64,000 bases of DNA from Verrucomicrobium sp. BvORR106 (GTDB lineage: Bacteria; Verrucomicrobiota; Verrucomicrobiia; Verrucomicrobiales; Verrucomicrobiaceae), in the NCBI RefSeq assembly GCF_000739655.1, contig NZ_BATR01000081.1, positions 1 through 64,000 of the forward strand, read 5' to 3'. The translations under genes were made by a program, and so were the position numbers. Under the pieces are notes generated by a model, which made no database searches, was not told the origin of the DNA, and saw nothing but the letters and a program-made list of their open reading frames with translations. Shown piece by piece: positions 16,876 through 26,515 of this stretch. The first letter of the stretch is position 1, and each line of letters starts with the position of its first letter.

Positions 16876-17557
16876 GCCGGATCATATTGACCCTCAACGG
16901 GTCTGCAAGGAAAACGGAGGGGGGAGGTTCCCGGTTCTTGGTTGGCCGGGGCGGAGGCCTGGTTGTCGTACATCCTCAGAGGGTAAAACCAATCTCTTCC
17001 TCCCGAAGTCCCCATGGGGTGGCGGTTGTTTCAATAAACCCGCCAAAATTTCACACAATTCTTCAACTTCTCTCTTCTCATCCTGAGAAAATGTGTAGAA
17101 TGGCGGAGTGCAAATTCGTTTGCACCGCCCGGTAGCACGAATGTATCTGGATTGACAAAGGTATATCATAACTGACACACCTTGTTCATTCAGAGCGCGT
17201 TCCAGACTGCCGGCGGATCAAAGTTGAGGCGCCCTGATTAATGGCTGAAAAATGGGATGGTAGAAAATCCCTGAAGGCGCGCTGAGGAAAAGTCCTATAA
17301 CGGACCAGGGTTGAGACCGATACTGGAAATAACCTGTACCCGATAACTGACCAGCCTTGCGGTGATATTGTGTCGCACCAAATGCCTCAATGGTTTAGGC
17401 TGTTAACGGAGAAAAATTCCGGCGTGAATCGTTGATTTGCAGGGGATTTTACATTTAGGAAATCCCTTATCCTGAGCGTTTTAGGATGCTTGATGTGTGT
17501 GTCGATACTGTAACAAGCCGTTAGTTCTAAGATTGAGATTTTAGGTAATTACAAAGC
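16876..17557. other. Long AT-richer leader before the PEP-CTERM gene
   Basis: About 680 bases without a convincing gene. The base composition falls below that of the neighbours, especially after 17080, which fits a regulatory leader for the strongly expressed-looking surface gene that follows. I could not define a promoter with confidence. Confidence 0.45.
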
Positions 17558-20005
17558 ATGCCCTCACGCTTTGTAGTTGTTCTTTCCATCTTGAGCCTGC
17601 TGCCTGCATCGCTTTATTCGGACACGATTGTGGCCAAAGGCAGCGGCAACTGGCATGATCCTCTCATCTGGGATCCTGAGTTCAGACCCATGACGGGCAC
17701 GAACGGAAGTGACAGTGTTCTGATCGGCACCGATGAGAACGGGGTTGCGCGGATCGTGACCTGGGTGGGCGGTACCGCCGGCGGTGTGGGCAACGTCAAT
17801 TACACGAATGGGGCGAGTGCTGACTTCGGTGTCGATAACGGCAATACCATCACCGTGGATGGCGGGATCCTGGCCCACACCAAGGGCACGAACTGGGTGC
17901 GCATCGGCAACTGGGGCGAGGGCACTCTGGACATCAAGGACGGCAAGGTTTTCTTTCCCGTGGGTGAGGTCCAGATTGGCACGCACGGAACTTCGGCGAA
18001 TGGGATCGTCCGCATCGGCGACGGTACAGGAGCGGCGGGTTCCGCGGTGATGAACTTGTGGGCCACGGCGGATGGCAATTGGAGCGGGCAGACCACCACC
18101 CTGAATCTTGGCAAGCAGCAAAACAACACCTTCTATGGCAGCGCGGGATTCCTGACCATTGAGTCCGATGGCCTGCTGGAAGGCGGGGCTCACACCACCA
18201 CCTCAAACGGGACGGGAGGCTGGAACTACAACCAGAGCGTCACCCGCATCGGTTACTACCCGTCCGCGGTGGAGAGCGTGTTGTTGATCAAGGCCGGTGG
18301 GCGGTTCAACGCTCATGGCACGGTGGAGATGGGGTCGTCCGGGATATTGAACGGGATGACGTCAAAAGGACTGCTCCACCTGGATGGGGAGGGCGCGTTG
18401 ATGACGCTGGACTTTGGCGAATTCAACATTGGGCGTGATGGCGTCGGGCGCATGATCATTGAGAACTCCGCCCAGTTCATCAAGTCGACCAACGCCCTGG
18501 ACGCCACCAGCGGGGTGATTCCGAAGGGATTTGGAAACAACTTGGGCAGGGCCGCCTCAGGGGTCGGTACGCTCACCATCCGTACCAACGGCAAGTTCAT
18601 CCGCGATACCGGCGGGAACGTGGGGGATCTCTACATCGGCGCGAGCGGGCAGGGGACCATTTACATCGAAACCGGTGGGGAGCTCATCAACCGGTCCACC
18701 AACTGGGACTGGCTCGGCGTGGCGGCAGGCAGCGTGGGCAAGGTGTATGTGAGTTCGGGCGGTCTCTACAGCGTGGTCACCACCGCGCAGATCGTGGTGG
18801 GTCGTGATGCGGCCAATGCCACGCTGGGGGCGGCCACGGGATTGATCGAAATCAACGGCGGCTCCATGGTGAGCAACGGGGATGTGCACATCGGACAGGA
18901 CGGGAACGGCACCCTGCGTCTGATCTCCGGCCGTGCGGAGATGCTCAAGCTCTCCATGGGCCGGGGCGCGGGCAATGGCCTGGTGGAGGTGCAGGGTGGG
19001 GAGATGCTCATCAAGGGCAACTCCTACATCGGTGGGGACACGGGTGACTACTCTGCCAACACGAGCCTGGGCACGGCCACCTTCAACCAGAGCGGAGGCA
19101 TCGTCACGGCCACGAACGCGATCTCCATTGGTTTGGGCACGAACCACACCGGTACCGTGAACATCACCGGCGGCGAGTTCTACCACAAGATCAGCGATGT
19201 CTCCGTCGGGGAGAAGGGCGCCGGCTATCTCTACATCGGCAAGGATGCGAAGTTCTATGAACAAGCCACCGCCAGCGATGCCTATCTGTTCGTCGGCCGG
19301 TTGAATGGCTCCCAGGGCACCATGATTGTGGATGGCTATCTGGAGAAGCAGAATGCCAGCGTCCGCGTGGGCCACGGCAATGATGCTGCCGGCTCGGAGA
19401 ACAACACCACCGGCCGCGGCACTCTGGGTGGCTCCGGCACCATCAAGTCCCTCGGCGGCGTGTACATTGGCAGCTACGGCACCATCACCGGCGGCACCAT
19501 GACCTCCGTGGGCGCACTCACCATCCAGGGCAACCTGAACCTTGTGACCAACACGGGTGCGCCCTCGCAGAGCACGCTCTTTGTGAACTTCGACCGCTCC
19601 AGCCCCATGGGTGCAGACCGCATCATCGTCACCGGTGAGATCTATGTGGACGGTGCCCGCATCGATGGCACCTGGGGTGGTGGCGACACCGGCCTGGAGA
19701 GTCGCTACTGGATCGTGGTCAGTGATACCGGCCTGGGCCTCTCCGACTTCTTCACGAACATGGTGTGGGACTCGGATCACTACCTCGCCTCTGACTACTG
19801 GAACATGGGCGCAGACGGCTTTGTCAACATCGGCGGCATGGACTTCGCAATGTTCTACGGCGCAGACTTCGACACCGGCGCCCTCACGGGTGGGAATGAC
19901 CTCATGCTCTCCGCCATGGGCGCGGTGCCTGAGCCGGGTATTTCCTCGCTCGCCTTCCTGGGCTTCACCTGCCTCTTCATGCGCCGCCGCCGCACCCGCC
20001 GGTAA
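17558..20005 (+). CDS. Large secreted repeat protein with PEP-CTERM sorting signal
   Basis: 815 residues. A signal peptide (MPSRFVVVLSILSLLPASLY) leads into a long passenger of Gly/Asn/Thr-rich repeats with the autotransporter-type pattern (G.LTI.....G......V.IG..G.G.L.I). The C-terminus carries a PEP-CTERM signal: VPEPGISSLAFLGF, a short hydrophobic helix and RRRRTRR. PEP-CTERM proteins are cut and anchored by an exosortase, which is not encoded in this window. The passenger probably forms a long beta-helix on the cell surface. It lies 38 bp before the Verru_Chthon cassette on the same strand, a common pairing, so the cassette may help assemble or export it. Confidence 0.85.
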   Translation: MPSRFVVVLSILSLLPASLYSDTIVAKGSGNWHDPLIWDPEFRPMTGTNGSDSVLIGTDENGVARIVTWVGGTAGGVGNVNYTNGASADFGVDNGNTITVDGGILAHTKGTNWVRIGNWGEGTLDIKDGKVFFPVGEVQIGTHGTSANGIVRIGDGTGAAGSAVMNLWATADGNWSGQTTTLNLGKQQNNTFYGSAGFLTIESDGLLEGGAHTTTSNGTGGWNYNQSVTRIGYYPSAVESVLLIKAGGRFNAHGTVEMGSSGILNGMTSKGLLHLDGEGALMTLDFGEFNIGRDGVGRMIIENSAQFIKSTNALDATSGVIPKGFGNNLGRAASGVGTLTIRTNGKFIRDTGGNVGDLYIGASGQGTIYIETGGELINRSTNWDWLGVAAGSVGKVYVSSGGLYSVVTTAQIVVGRDAANATLGAATGLIEINGGSMVSNGDVHIGQDGNGTLRLISGRAEMLKLSMGRGAGNGLVEVQGGEMLIKGNSYIGGDTGDYSANTSLGTATFNQSGGIVTATNAISIGLGTNHTGTVNITGGEFYHKISDVSVGEKGAGYLYIGKDAKFYEQATASDAYLFVGRLNGSQGTMIVDGYLEKQNASVRVGHGNDAAGSENNTTGRGTLGGSGTIKSLGGVYIGSYGTITGGTMTSVGALTIQGNLNLVTNTGAPSQSTLFVNFDRSSPMGADRIIVTGEIYVDGARIDGTWGGGDTGLESRYWIVVSDTGLGLSDFFTNMVWDSDHYLASDYWNMGADGFVNIGGMDFAMFYGADFDTGALTGGNDLMLSAMGAVPEPGISSLAFLGFTCLFMRRRRTRR

Positions 20006-20043
20006 GGAGCCCGAGGAGTATTTGAAATAACTTTGCCTGCTTG

Positions 20044-23000
20044 ATGAAGACCCCCTTCTCACATCTGGATCTCAAACGGCCGCACCCGCCGCGTGGCATC
20101 GCCCTCATCATGGTGCTGGTGGCCGTGGCCGTGGTGGCCATGCTGGTGCTCGCCTTCATGGCTGAGGTGCGCACCGAGCACCGCTCCGCCTCCGCTTACT
20201 CGAACATCACGGAGGCCCGCACACTGTCCGAGCTGCCGGTGAACATGGCCATCGGCCAGATCCGCCGCGCCACGGAGCAGAACGGCCTGGAGAAGACCTG
20301 GGCCTCCCAGCCCGGTATGATCCGCGTGTTCGGCACTGAGTCCGATGTGCAGAACGCCAGCGTTCGGGCCAAGACCGTGGCGCTGTACAAGCTCTACTCA
20401 GACGACGCCATGGTCGTCACCCAGCCCAACGCCACCGGCAGCGCCAATGGCATGGCGCTGAATGTGGTGAAGTCAGCCATCAACACCGACGTCAGCGATC
20501 TCTCCACCTGGCAGAACGTGCCCGGCCTCTATGCGGACATGAATGAGCCCGCCGCCGTCATGGCTGCCGGCGCGGACCGCGTGCAGACCGTCTTCCCCAT
20601 CAGTGACCCCCGCGCCATTTTTGCGCGCAATGGCGGGCTGCCAGTGGATGGCTACAAGGTGAATGGCACTGCCGTGCCCGGTACCGTGGTTCCCACGAGT
20701 GTGGATGATGTGGGCACGCGCCTGCCCATGCCGGTGAAGTGGATGTACGTGCTGGCAGATGGCCAGGTGCTCGTGCCCAACGGAGGCAACAAGGACGACG
20801 GCCTCACCTTTGGCGCGAATGGCACGGCCGTTCCCACCAAGCTGAACCCCATCGTCGGGCGCGTCGCCTTCTGGACGGATGATGAGAGCACCAAGATCAA
20901 TGTGAACACCGCCACGGAGGGCTCCGCGTGGGATGTGCCCCGCGCCTTCAACGGCTCCACCGCCAAGTTCGCCCGCTTCCAGCCCGCGCAGAATGAATAC
21001 TCCCGCTACCCTGGCCATCCTGCGCAGACTGCGCTGAGCCCTGTGTTCCAGGCCTTTGGTCAGCAGCTCGTGGTCAGCCCCCTGCTGAGTGATACGCAAC
21101 TCGCTACCGTGCTGCAGCGCTACCACCAGATCAGCCCGCGCGTGCCCTGGGGCGGCAGCTACGGCGGGACGCAGATGCCCACCGTCGCGCTCGTGCCGGA
21201 CAAGGATGACCGCCTTTACACCACGCTGGATGAGCTCGTGTTCAATCGGAACCGCGGCATGCAGGACCCCGCGCTCACGCAACAGGACATCGCTACCGCG
21301 CGGTTTTTCCTCACACCCCACAGCCGCGCCCCGGAGCTGAACCTCTTCAACCAGCCGCGCGTCATGCTCTGGCCCATCTCTGCCGAGCCCACGGAGCGCA
21401 ATGCGAAGGACAAGCTCCTTGCCTTCGTCGGCACCGGCGGTGGCAAGCCGTGGTATTTCACCCGGCTGAAGAACTTTAAGAGCGTGGATGACGCCGGCAC
21501 CGGGCAGAAGATCCGCGGAGACCTGGACCTGGACAGCTCCTCTGTCAGTGGCGCGCTGGCGCGGAACCGCCAGCTCTATGAGAACCACCTCGTCCCGCTC
21601 ACCGGCGGCACCAACAGCGGCGGCCAGGCACGGGACATCCCCGGCTTTGGCGGGAACTTCGCGGCCAAGTACTCCGTGCCGCGTCGCAACCAGATCCTCA
21701 CTGAGATGGTGGACTTCATGCGCTGGTCCGTGAACAGCTACAGCACCGGGCTGGCTCCCACCTACACCTACCTGCCGCCGCGTGTGGGCGACCGCCGGGG
21801 CGAGTCCTCCGCCGTGCCGCTGGTTCCAGGAAATGATACCAAGGGCTTCGGCCGCTTCAACACCATCTCCGAGGTCGCCCTCGTCTTCATGGCGACGAAC
21901 AAGAACCCCACCAACGGGACGACCACGCGCATGCAGGCCTTCCTGGCGCTGGAGCCGTTCAACCCCACCAGCGGCGCCCCGGGCGTGACGTCGAACGTGC
22001 GCTACCGCATCACCGGGCTCGATTCCCTGAGCGTGAACGGCCGCTCCATGGCCTTCCCGCCGGTGGACACCATCCGCTGCAGCACCGCCGCCGGTTATCT
22101 GGACTCGGCCGGCGCCACCGCGTTCTCCGGCTTCGCCTCCCAGTTCAAGAAGGCCAACCTCAGCTCCGCTGCGGCCGACCAGTTCGCCACCGCCACGCGG
22201 CAGATGGCGAGGAACAACGAGGACAACAACTTTCCCTTCTACAGCGGCTTCGTCACCACCGGCACTGCCACGGAGTTCAACTTCGACGGCGGCAGCTTCA
22301 CCATCGAGGTGCTGAGTGGTTTCCCTAAACCTGAGGAGGCCGAGGTCATCCAGACCCTGCACGTCACCTTCCCGCCCGCCACGCTCAAGGTGCCCCGCCT
22401 GGTGAACGAGGACTTCAACAACCTCACGAAGCGCACCCAGGGCGACGCGAACAACTTTGTGAAGACGCTCATCCAGGACGGCGACATCACCCGCAGTGTG
22501 GAGATTGATGTGAACGGCCCGACCAAAGGGGACCTGCGCATCCTCTCCGCCATGCGGGACGTGCCCGCCTCCTGGTACACCCCGCACCCCCGCTATGCGG
22601 ACAAGACCGTGGAGCGCCTGCACTTCCTGCGCCAGGGCAACCAGATGGTGTATGGCCAGTTTGGCCCGGGTGATGCCACTGACGGCCCGCTGGGCCTCTC
22701 CCGCAATGACCTGCGCGCCGCCACCGTGAATACCGCCGGCACCTTGGTGAAAGGCATCTGGTATGGCCGCGACTCCACCCCTGCCGTGATGCGCGGGCAG
22801 AATGGCGTGTACAACAGCCTCGGACGCCCCGGTGACTTCGACAACGGTGCCGGTCGCGTGGAGGATGGCCCCTATATCAACAAGGCGGATGAGAACAACG
22901 TGGTTTCCAATAACCAGGCGGCGGACGGCGATCTCGGCTACTTCAGCCGGCACGGCTTCGGCGTGGAGAACGGATTGAGCTTCAGCCCGAACCGCCAGAT

Positions 23001-23979
23001 CACCTCCGCCGTGGCCTTTGGCTCGCTGCCCTCCGGCATCTATGGCAGCCAGGCCAGCCCGCCTGATCCGCACAAGCCCTGGCAGACGCTTCTCTTCTGC
23101 CCCAATCCGGCCTCCCGCTCGACCCCCGCAGGGATGGAGCCCGATGAACAGGATCATGAGGGCTTCAAGGGCCCGCGCGACCACCTCTGGCTGGACCTCT
23201 TCTGGATGCCTGTGGTGGAGCCCTACGCCATCAGCGAGTCCTTTGCCACCGCCGGCAAGATCAACATGAACACCCAGATGCTGCCCTTCCGGCACATCGA
23301 GCGCAACACCGGCATCCATGCCGTGCTCAAGCCCGTGCAGCTCAGCGCCATCTCGCCAAACTCCGTGGGCGGCACCACGCCCAACGGGTACAACAGCGCC
23401 GGCGGCACGAACTACAAGGAGGGCGCCGTGCACCGCTACGAGCTCTATTATGATGTGAACCGTGCCGAGACGCTGAAAGGCTTCACCAAGCGGTTCGACA
23501 CCGGGGACATCTTCCGTTCCGCCTCGGAGATCTGCGAGATTTTCCTCGTACCCCAGCGGCGCAACGGCGTGGTGTACAACTCGGACGCCGCCCCGCCCCC
23601 CACCACCTATGAGGACATGATGACCTGGTGGAACGGCGGCGGCCTGGATACGGCGGATGCCTTTGAGCCCACCGGAGACAACAGCCGTGAGGCCCCGTAC
23701 AACCAGCTCTACCCGCGCCTCACCACCCGGTCGAACACCTTCACCGTGCACTTCCGCGTGGAGACGCTGCAAAAGGCCCGCAGCACGGCCGTGGACCGCT
23801 GGGTGGAGGGCAAGGATCTCTCCACCTCCAGCCACCGCGGCTCTGCCACGCTGGAGCGTTACCTCGATCCCCAGGATCCGGAGCTGGCCGAGCTCACGAA
23901 CAGCACCCCCAGCCACAGCCAGAGCTGGGACCGCTACTACCGCTTCCGCATCATCGAACGCAAGACCTTTGCCCCATGA
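20044..23979 (+). CDS. Verru_Chthon cassette protein A
   Basis: 1311 residues. The N-terminus (PRGIALIMVLVAVAVVAMLV) is a pilin-like hydrophobic helix after a Gly, followed by a large soluble domain, matching Verru_Chthon cassette protein A (TIGR02600 by my recollection), known in Verrucomicrobium, Chthoniobacter and relatives. The layout resembles the large PilX/GspK-type minor pilin at the tip of type IV pili or type II secretion pseudopili. I prefer ATG 20044; a TTG three bases before is also possible. It is the first gene of a tightly coupled four-gene operon. Function has not been shown; a role in surface assembly or secretion is inferred. Confidence 0.85.
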   Translation: MKTPFSHLDLKRPHPPRGIALIMVLVAVAVVAMLVLAFMAEVRTEHRSASAYSNITEARTLSELPVNMAIGQIRRATEQNGLEKTWASQPGMIRVFGTESDVQNASVRAKTVALYKLYSDDAMVVTQPNATGSANGMALNVVKSAINTDVSDLSTWQNVPGLYADMNEPAAVMAAGADRVQTVFPISDPRAIFARNGGLPVDGYKVNGTAVPGTVVPTSVDDVGTRLPMPVKWMYVLADGQVLVPNGGNKDDGLTFGANGTAVPTKLNPIVGRVAFWTDDESTKINVNTATEGSAWDVPRAFNGSTAKFARFQPAQNEYSRYPGHPAQTALSPVFQAFGQQLVVSPLLSDTQLATVLQRYHQISPRVPWGGSYGGTQMPTVALVPDKDDRLYTTLDELVFNRNRGMQDPALTQQDIATARFFLTPHSRAPELNLFNQPRVMLWPISAEPTERNAKDKLLAFVGTGGGKPWYFTRLKNFKSVDDAGTGQKIRGDLDLDSSSVSGALARNRQLYENHLVPLTGGTNSGGQARDIPGFGGNFAAKYSVPRRNQILTEMVDFMRWSVNSYSTGLAPTYTYLPPRVGDRRGESSAVPLVPGNDTKGFGRFNTISEVALVFMATNKNPTNGTTTRMQAFLALEPFNPTSGAPGVTSNVRYRITGLDSLSVNGRSMAFPPVDTIRCSTAAGYLDSAGATAFSGFASQFKKANLSSAAADQFATATRQMARNNEDNNFPFYSGFVTTGTATEFNFDGGSFTIEVLSGFPKPEEAEVIQTLHVTFPPATLKVPRLVNEDFNNLTKRTQGDANNFVKTLIQDGDITRSVEIDVNGPTKGDLRILSAMRDVPASWYTPHPRYADKTVERLHFLRQGNQMVYGQFGPGDATDGPLGLSRNDLRAATVNTAGTLVKGIWYGRDSTPAVMRGQNGVYNSLGRPGDFDNGAGRVEDGPYINKADENNVVSNNQAADGDLGYFSRHGFGVENGLSFSPNRQITSAVAFGSLPSGIYGSQASPPDPHKPWQTLLFCPNPASRSTPAGMEPDEQDHEGFKGPRDHLWLDLFWMPVVEPYAISESFATAGKINMNTQMLPFRHIERNTGIHAVLKPVQLSAISPNSVGGTTPNGYNSAGGTNYKEGAVHRYELYYDVNRAETLKGFTKRFDTGDIFRSASEICEIFLVPQRRNGVVYNSDAAPPPTTYEDMMTWWNGGGLDTADAFEPTGDNSREAPYNQLYPRLTTRSNTFTVHFRVETLQKARSTAVDRWVEGKDLSTSSHRGSATLERYLDPQDPELAELTNSTPSHSQSWDRYYRFRIIERKTFAP

Positions 23980-24533
23980 CCCCCCGCCCCCATACAGCCA
24001 TCATCACTGCATCCACCCGCCACGCCCAGGGCTTCTCCCTGCCGGAAGTCGCCCTCGCCATGGGCATCGCCGCCACCGCACTGCTCACGCTCATCTCCCT
24101 GCTGCCCTTTGGCCTGGACACCCTGCGTGACTCCAGCAACAAGCAGGCGGAGGCCCGCATCCTCCAGACCGTGATGGACCGCTACCAGACCGGCGTCTGG
24201 CTGGATGAATCCGCCACCGGCGGGAACCGCAATGTGCAGATGCAGGACTGCACCCTCTTCTTCGACCAGACCGGTGCCGAGGTGGCAGATGCCACTGGGC
24301 TGGACTGCAACTACGCCGTGCAGGTGAAGGTCGGCATCGAACCTTCCCTCCAGGGCGACAACGAGGCCAATCCCTACCTGCGCCAGCTCCGCGTGCGTGT
24401 GACGGACCGCCTGAACAATTACACGCAGTCCCTTGCTGACGGTTCCGGGAAATACCGCGAGCGCAGCGTCTGGATCGCCCTGCTTGAACAAACCGGCCCG
24501 CTCACGGGAGCTGCCGCCGTCTCCTCCCTGTGA
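23976..24533 (+). CDS. Verru_Chthon cassette protein B
   Basis: 185 residues, starting in an ATGA overlap with protein A. Residues about 17-45 (AQGFSLPEVALAMGIAATAL) have the type IV pilin class III methylation pattern, G-F-S-L-x-E-V, in which prepilin peptidase cuts after Gly. Size and position fit cassette protein B (TIGR02598). The soluble part is short and beta-rich. It is probably a minor pseudopilin subunit. Confidence 0.85.
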   Translation: MTPRPHTAIITASTRHAQGFSLPEVALAMGIAATALLTLISLLPFGLDTLRDSSNKQAEARILQTVMDRYQTGVWLDESATGGNRNVQMQDCTLFFDQTGAEVADATGLDCNYAVQVKVGIEPSLQGDNEANPYLRQLRVRVTDRLNNYTQSLADGSGKYRERSVWIALLEQTGPLTGAAAVSSL

Positions 24534-25621
24534 ACGCCCGAGTGAAAAAGCCCTCCCCATCCCCCGCATCCCGAGCGTCCGCCTTCACCCTGGTGGAGGT
24601 GCTCGTCTCCGTCTCCGTCCTCGCCATCATGATGACCATCATGGCAGACCTCATGGTGCGCACGCAGGACACCATCAGCCGCGCCAGCGCGCATGCCACG
24701 GAGTTCCAGGAAGCACGCCGCGTGATGGACGGTATTGGCAACGCCCTCTCCCAGTCCACCATGGACGCCGTCTGGGCCTACCGCCGCTCCGCGCAGGATG
24801 CCAGCTCACCCACCGGGTATGAGCGCATCTCAGACCATCACTTCATCCTCGGTCCCGCCAGCGAGCTCCTCACGGGTGGTGCAGAGACCGGGCAGGCCGT
24901 CTTCTTCCAGGCCCCGCTGGGCCGGTCTGAGAATGCCGACCGCCGCCGCCTGCATGATCTGGTGAACTGCTGCGGCTTCTACGTCCAGTATGGGAGCGAC
25001 CTCGCCATCCGCCCCAGCTTCCTTCAGAACGGCCAGCCGGCGGTGGTGAACCCGGAGCGCAGCCGCTTCCGCCTCATGCAGTACGTGCAGCCGGCGGAGG
25101 ACAGCATCCTCTACGGGGACTCGAGCAAGCTCGGCCTGAACAAGCTCACCAGCCGCACCCAGGCCCTGCGCTGGTACCAGCAGGATTTAGGAGTCAACTC
25201 CCGCCCTCTGGCGGACAACATCCTGGCCCTGGTGCTCACACCCCATGCTACGCAGACGGACGGCGGCCGCACCACCGTGGTGCCAGACCCCCAGTTCCGC
25301 TATGACAGCCGCGACTTCCAGTGGAACGGGCTGAACGCCACCAACAAATCCCGCCGCCACCAGCTCCCCGTCATGGTCGGCATCACCCTCGTCGCTGCGG
25401 ATGAGTCCAGCTATGAGGCCCTTGTGCACAAGCTGGGGGAGAAGCCCGCTGGCGAGGCTGTGCGCGCCGTGCTGGCGGGCAAGTTCGCCCGGTACAGCCA
25501 GCTGAAGGACGACATCGCTGCCGTGCAGCAGGGCCTGGCCGCCCTGCCGCTCCATCACAAAGTGCTGAGCAGCAGCGTCACCCTGCGCGGCTCCAAATGG
25601 ATCTCTGAAGATGAGCTCTAA
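24530..25621 (+). CDS. Verru_Chthon cassette protein C
   Basis: 363 residues. Translation probably starts at GTG 24530, within GTGA overlapping the end of protein B. The prepilin motif is at about residues 17-27 (ASAFTLVEVLVSVSVLAIMM), with Ala rather than Gly before Phe. A larger soluble domain follows, as in GspJ/PilW-type minor pilins. Position and length fit cassette protein C (TIGR02599). Confidence 0.85.
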   Translation: MNARVKKPSPSPASRASAFTLVEVLVSVSVLAIMMTIMADLMVRTQDTISRASAHATEFQEARRVMDGIGNALSQSTMDAVWAYRRSAQDASSPTGYERISDHHFILGPASELLTGGAETGQAVFFQAPLGRSENADRRRLHDLVNCCGFYVQYGSDLAIRPSFLQNGQPAVVNPERSRFRLMQYVQPAEDSILYGDSSKLGLNKLTSRTQALRWYQQDLGVNSRPLADNILALVLTPHATQTDGGRTTVVPDPQFRYDSRDFQWNGLNATNKSRRHQLPVMVGITLVAADESSYEALVHKLGEKPAGEAVRAVLAGKFARYSQLKDDIAAVQQGLAALPLHHKVLSSSVTLRGSKWISEDEL

Positions 25622-26249
25622 CCCACCCCGTCAACCTGTAAAGCGCCCCCTCCGTTCCTCTGCCGCCGGGTTCACCCTGGTGGAGATGCTCGTGGTCGTG
25701 GCCCTGCTCAGCATGCTGGTCACCATGGCCGCCATGTCCGTGCCCGCCGCCCTGGGCAGCCAGCGTCTCTCCGGCGCCGCCCGCCAGCTCTCTGCAGACC
25801 TCAACCAGGCCAGCCTCATGGCCCGGAAGGAGGACAAGCTCGTGGAGCTGCGGTTCTATGAACTACTGCCCACCTCCCAGCAGGGCACCCTGGGCTACCG
25901 CGCCTACCAGTTCGGTCTGGTCACCGGCTGGACCTCAGACGGCAAGCCCCAGGTCACCTTCTCCGGCGAGCTCCAGCGCCTCCCGGACGACGTGCTCCTC
26001 ATGCCGGATGTCAAATACAACACCCTGAAGAGCCAGACCGTCCGCACTGACGGCACCGCCGGCGCGGAGCAGAACGTGAGCTACGTGAGTTATTTCCTGC
26101 ATGTGAACGGCTCCACCACCCTCCCGGCAGACAAACCCGCCGTCCTCACCCTGGTGCGCGAGACCCCCAAAGGCGTGCCCTCCGATCTGCCGGCCGACTT
26201 CCGCTCCATCGTGATCGATCCCGAGACGCATCAGACGCGGGTGTATTGA
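25611..26249 (+). CDS. Verru_Chthon cassette protein D
   Basis: 212 residues, overlapping the end of protein C by 11 bases. The prepilin motif AAGFTLVEMLVVVALLSML is at about residues 18-37. The rest resembles GspH/FimT-type pseudopilins (SADLNQASLMARKEDKLVEL). It is the last gene of the cassette (TIGR02596). With B and C it gives three pilins of increasing soluble-domain size beside the large A protein, matching the minor-pilin set that primes pilus assembly. Confidence 0.85.
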   Translation: MSSNPPRQPVKRPLRSSAAGFTLVEMLVVVALLSMLVTMAAMSVPAALGSQRLSGAARQLSADLNQASLMARKEDKLVELRFYELLPTSQQGTLGYRAYQFGLVTGWTSDGKPQVTFSGELQRLPDDVLLMPDVKYNTLKSQTVRTDGTAGAEQNVSYVSYFLHVNGSTTLPADKPAVLTLVRETPKGVPSDLPADFRSIVIDPETHQTRVY

Positions 26250-26333
26250 GGGGAGAAGTAAAAAGTGGTTAGTGAAAAGTTAAAAGTAGTGACGAGCAGC
26301 GGGGTGGGATGGGCTATCAGTCGATAGAGATCC

Positions 26334-26370
26334 GCAGCAGGGTTGGAGTTCCGTCCCGCATGCGGGACGG
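26334..26370 (+). repeat. GGGTTGGAGT hairpin element, long stem
   Basis: GCAGCAGGGTTGGAGTT followed by the perfect palindrome CCGTCCCGCATGCGGGACGG at 26351-26370. The surrounding 26250-26515 holds no gene. Confidence 0.75.
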
Positions 26371-26515
26371 TCAGGAGACAGGCGTCCCATCACATCTCCC
26401 CGCCCATCCCTCCCCATCGTTCAAGGAAACAAAAAACGGGAAGCCGTCAACCAGCCTCCCGTCTTCCAAGTCACCCTCCACTGACGTACTGACGCACTGC
26501 CCACTGACGCACCGG

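Noticed and set aside
20473-23916. 1147-residue minus-strand open frame
   Set aside because: Exact antisense shadow of Verru_Chthon protein A; Gly/His/Val-rich with no domain.
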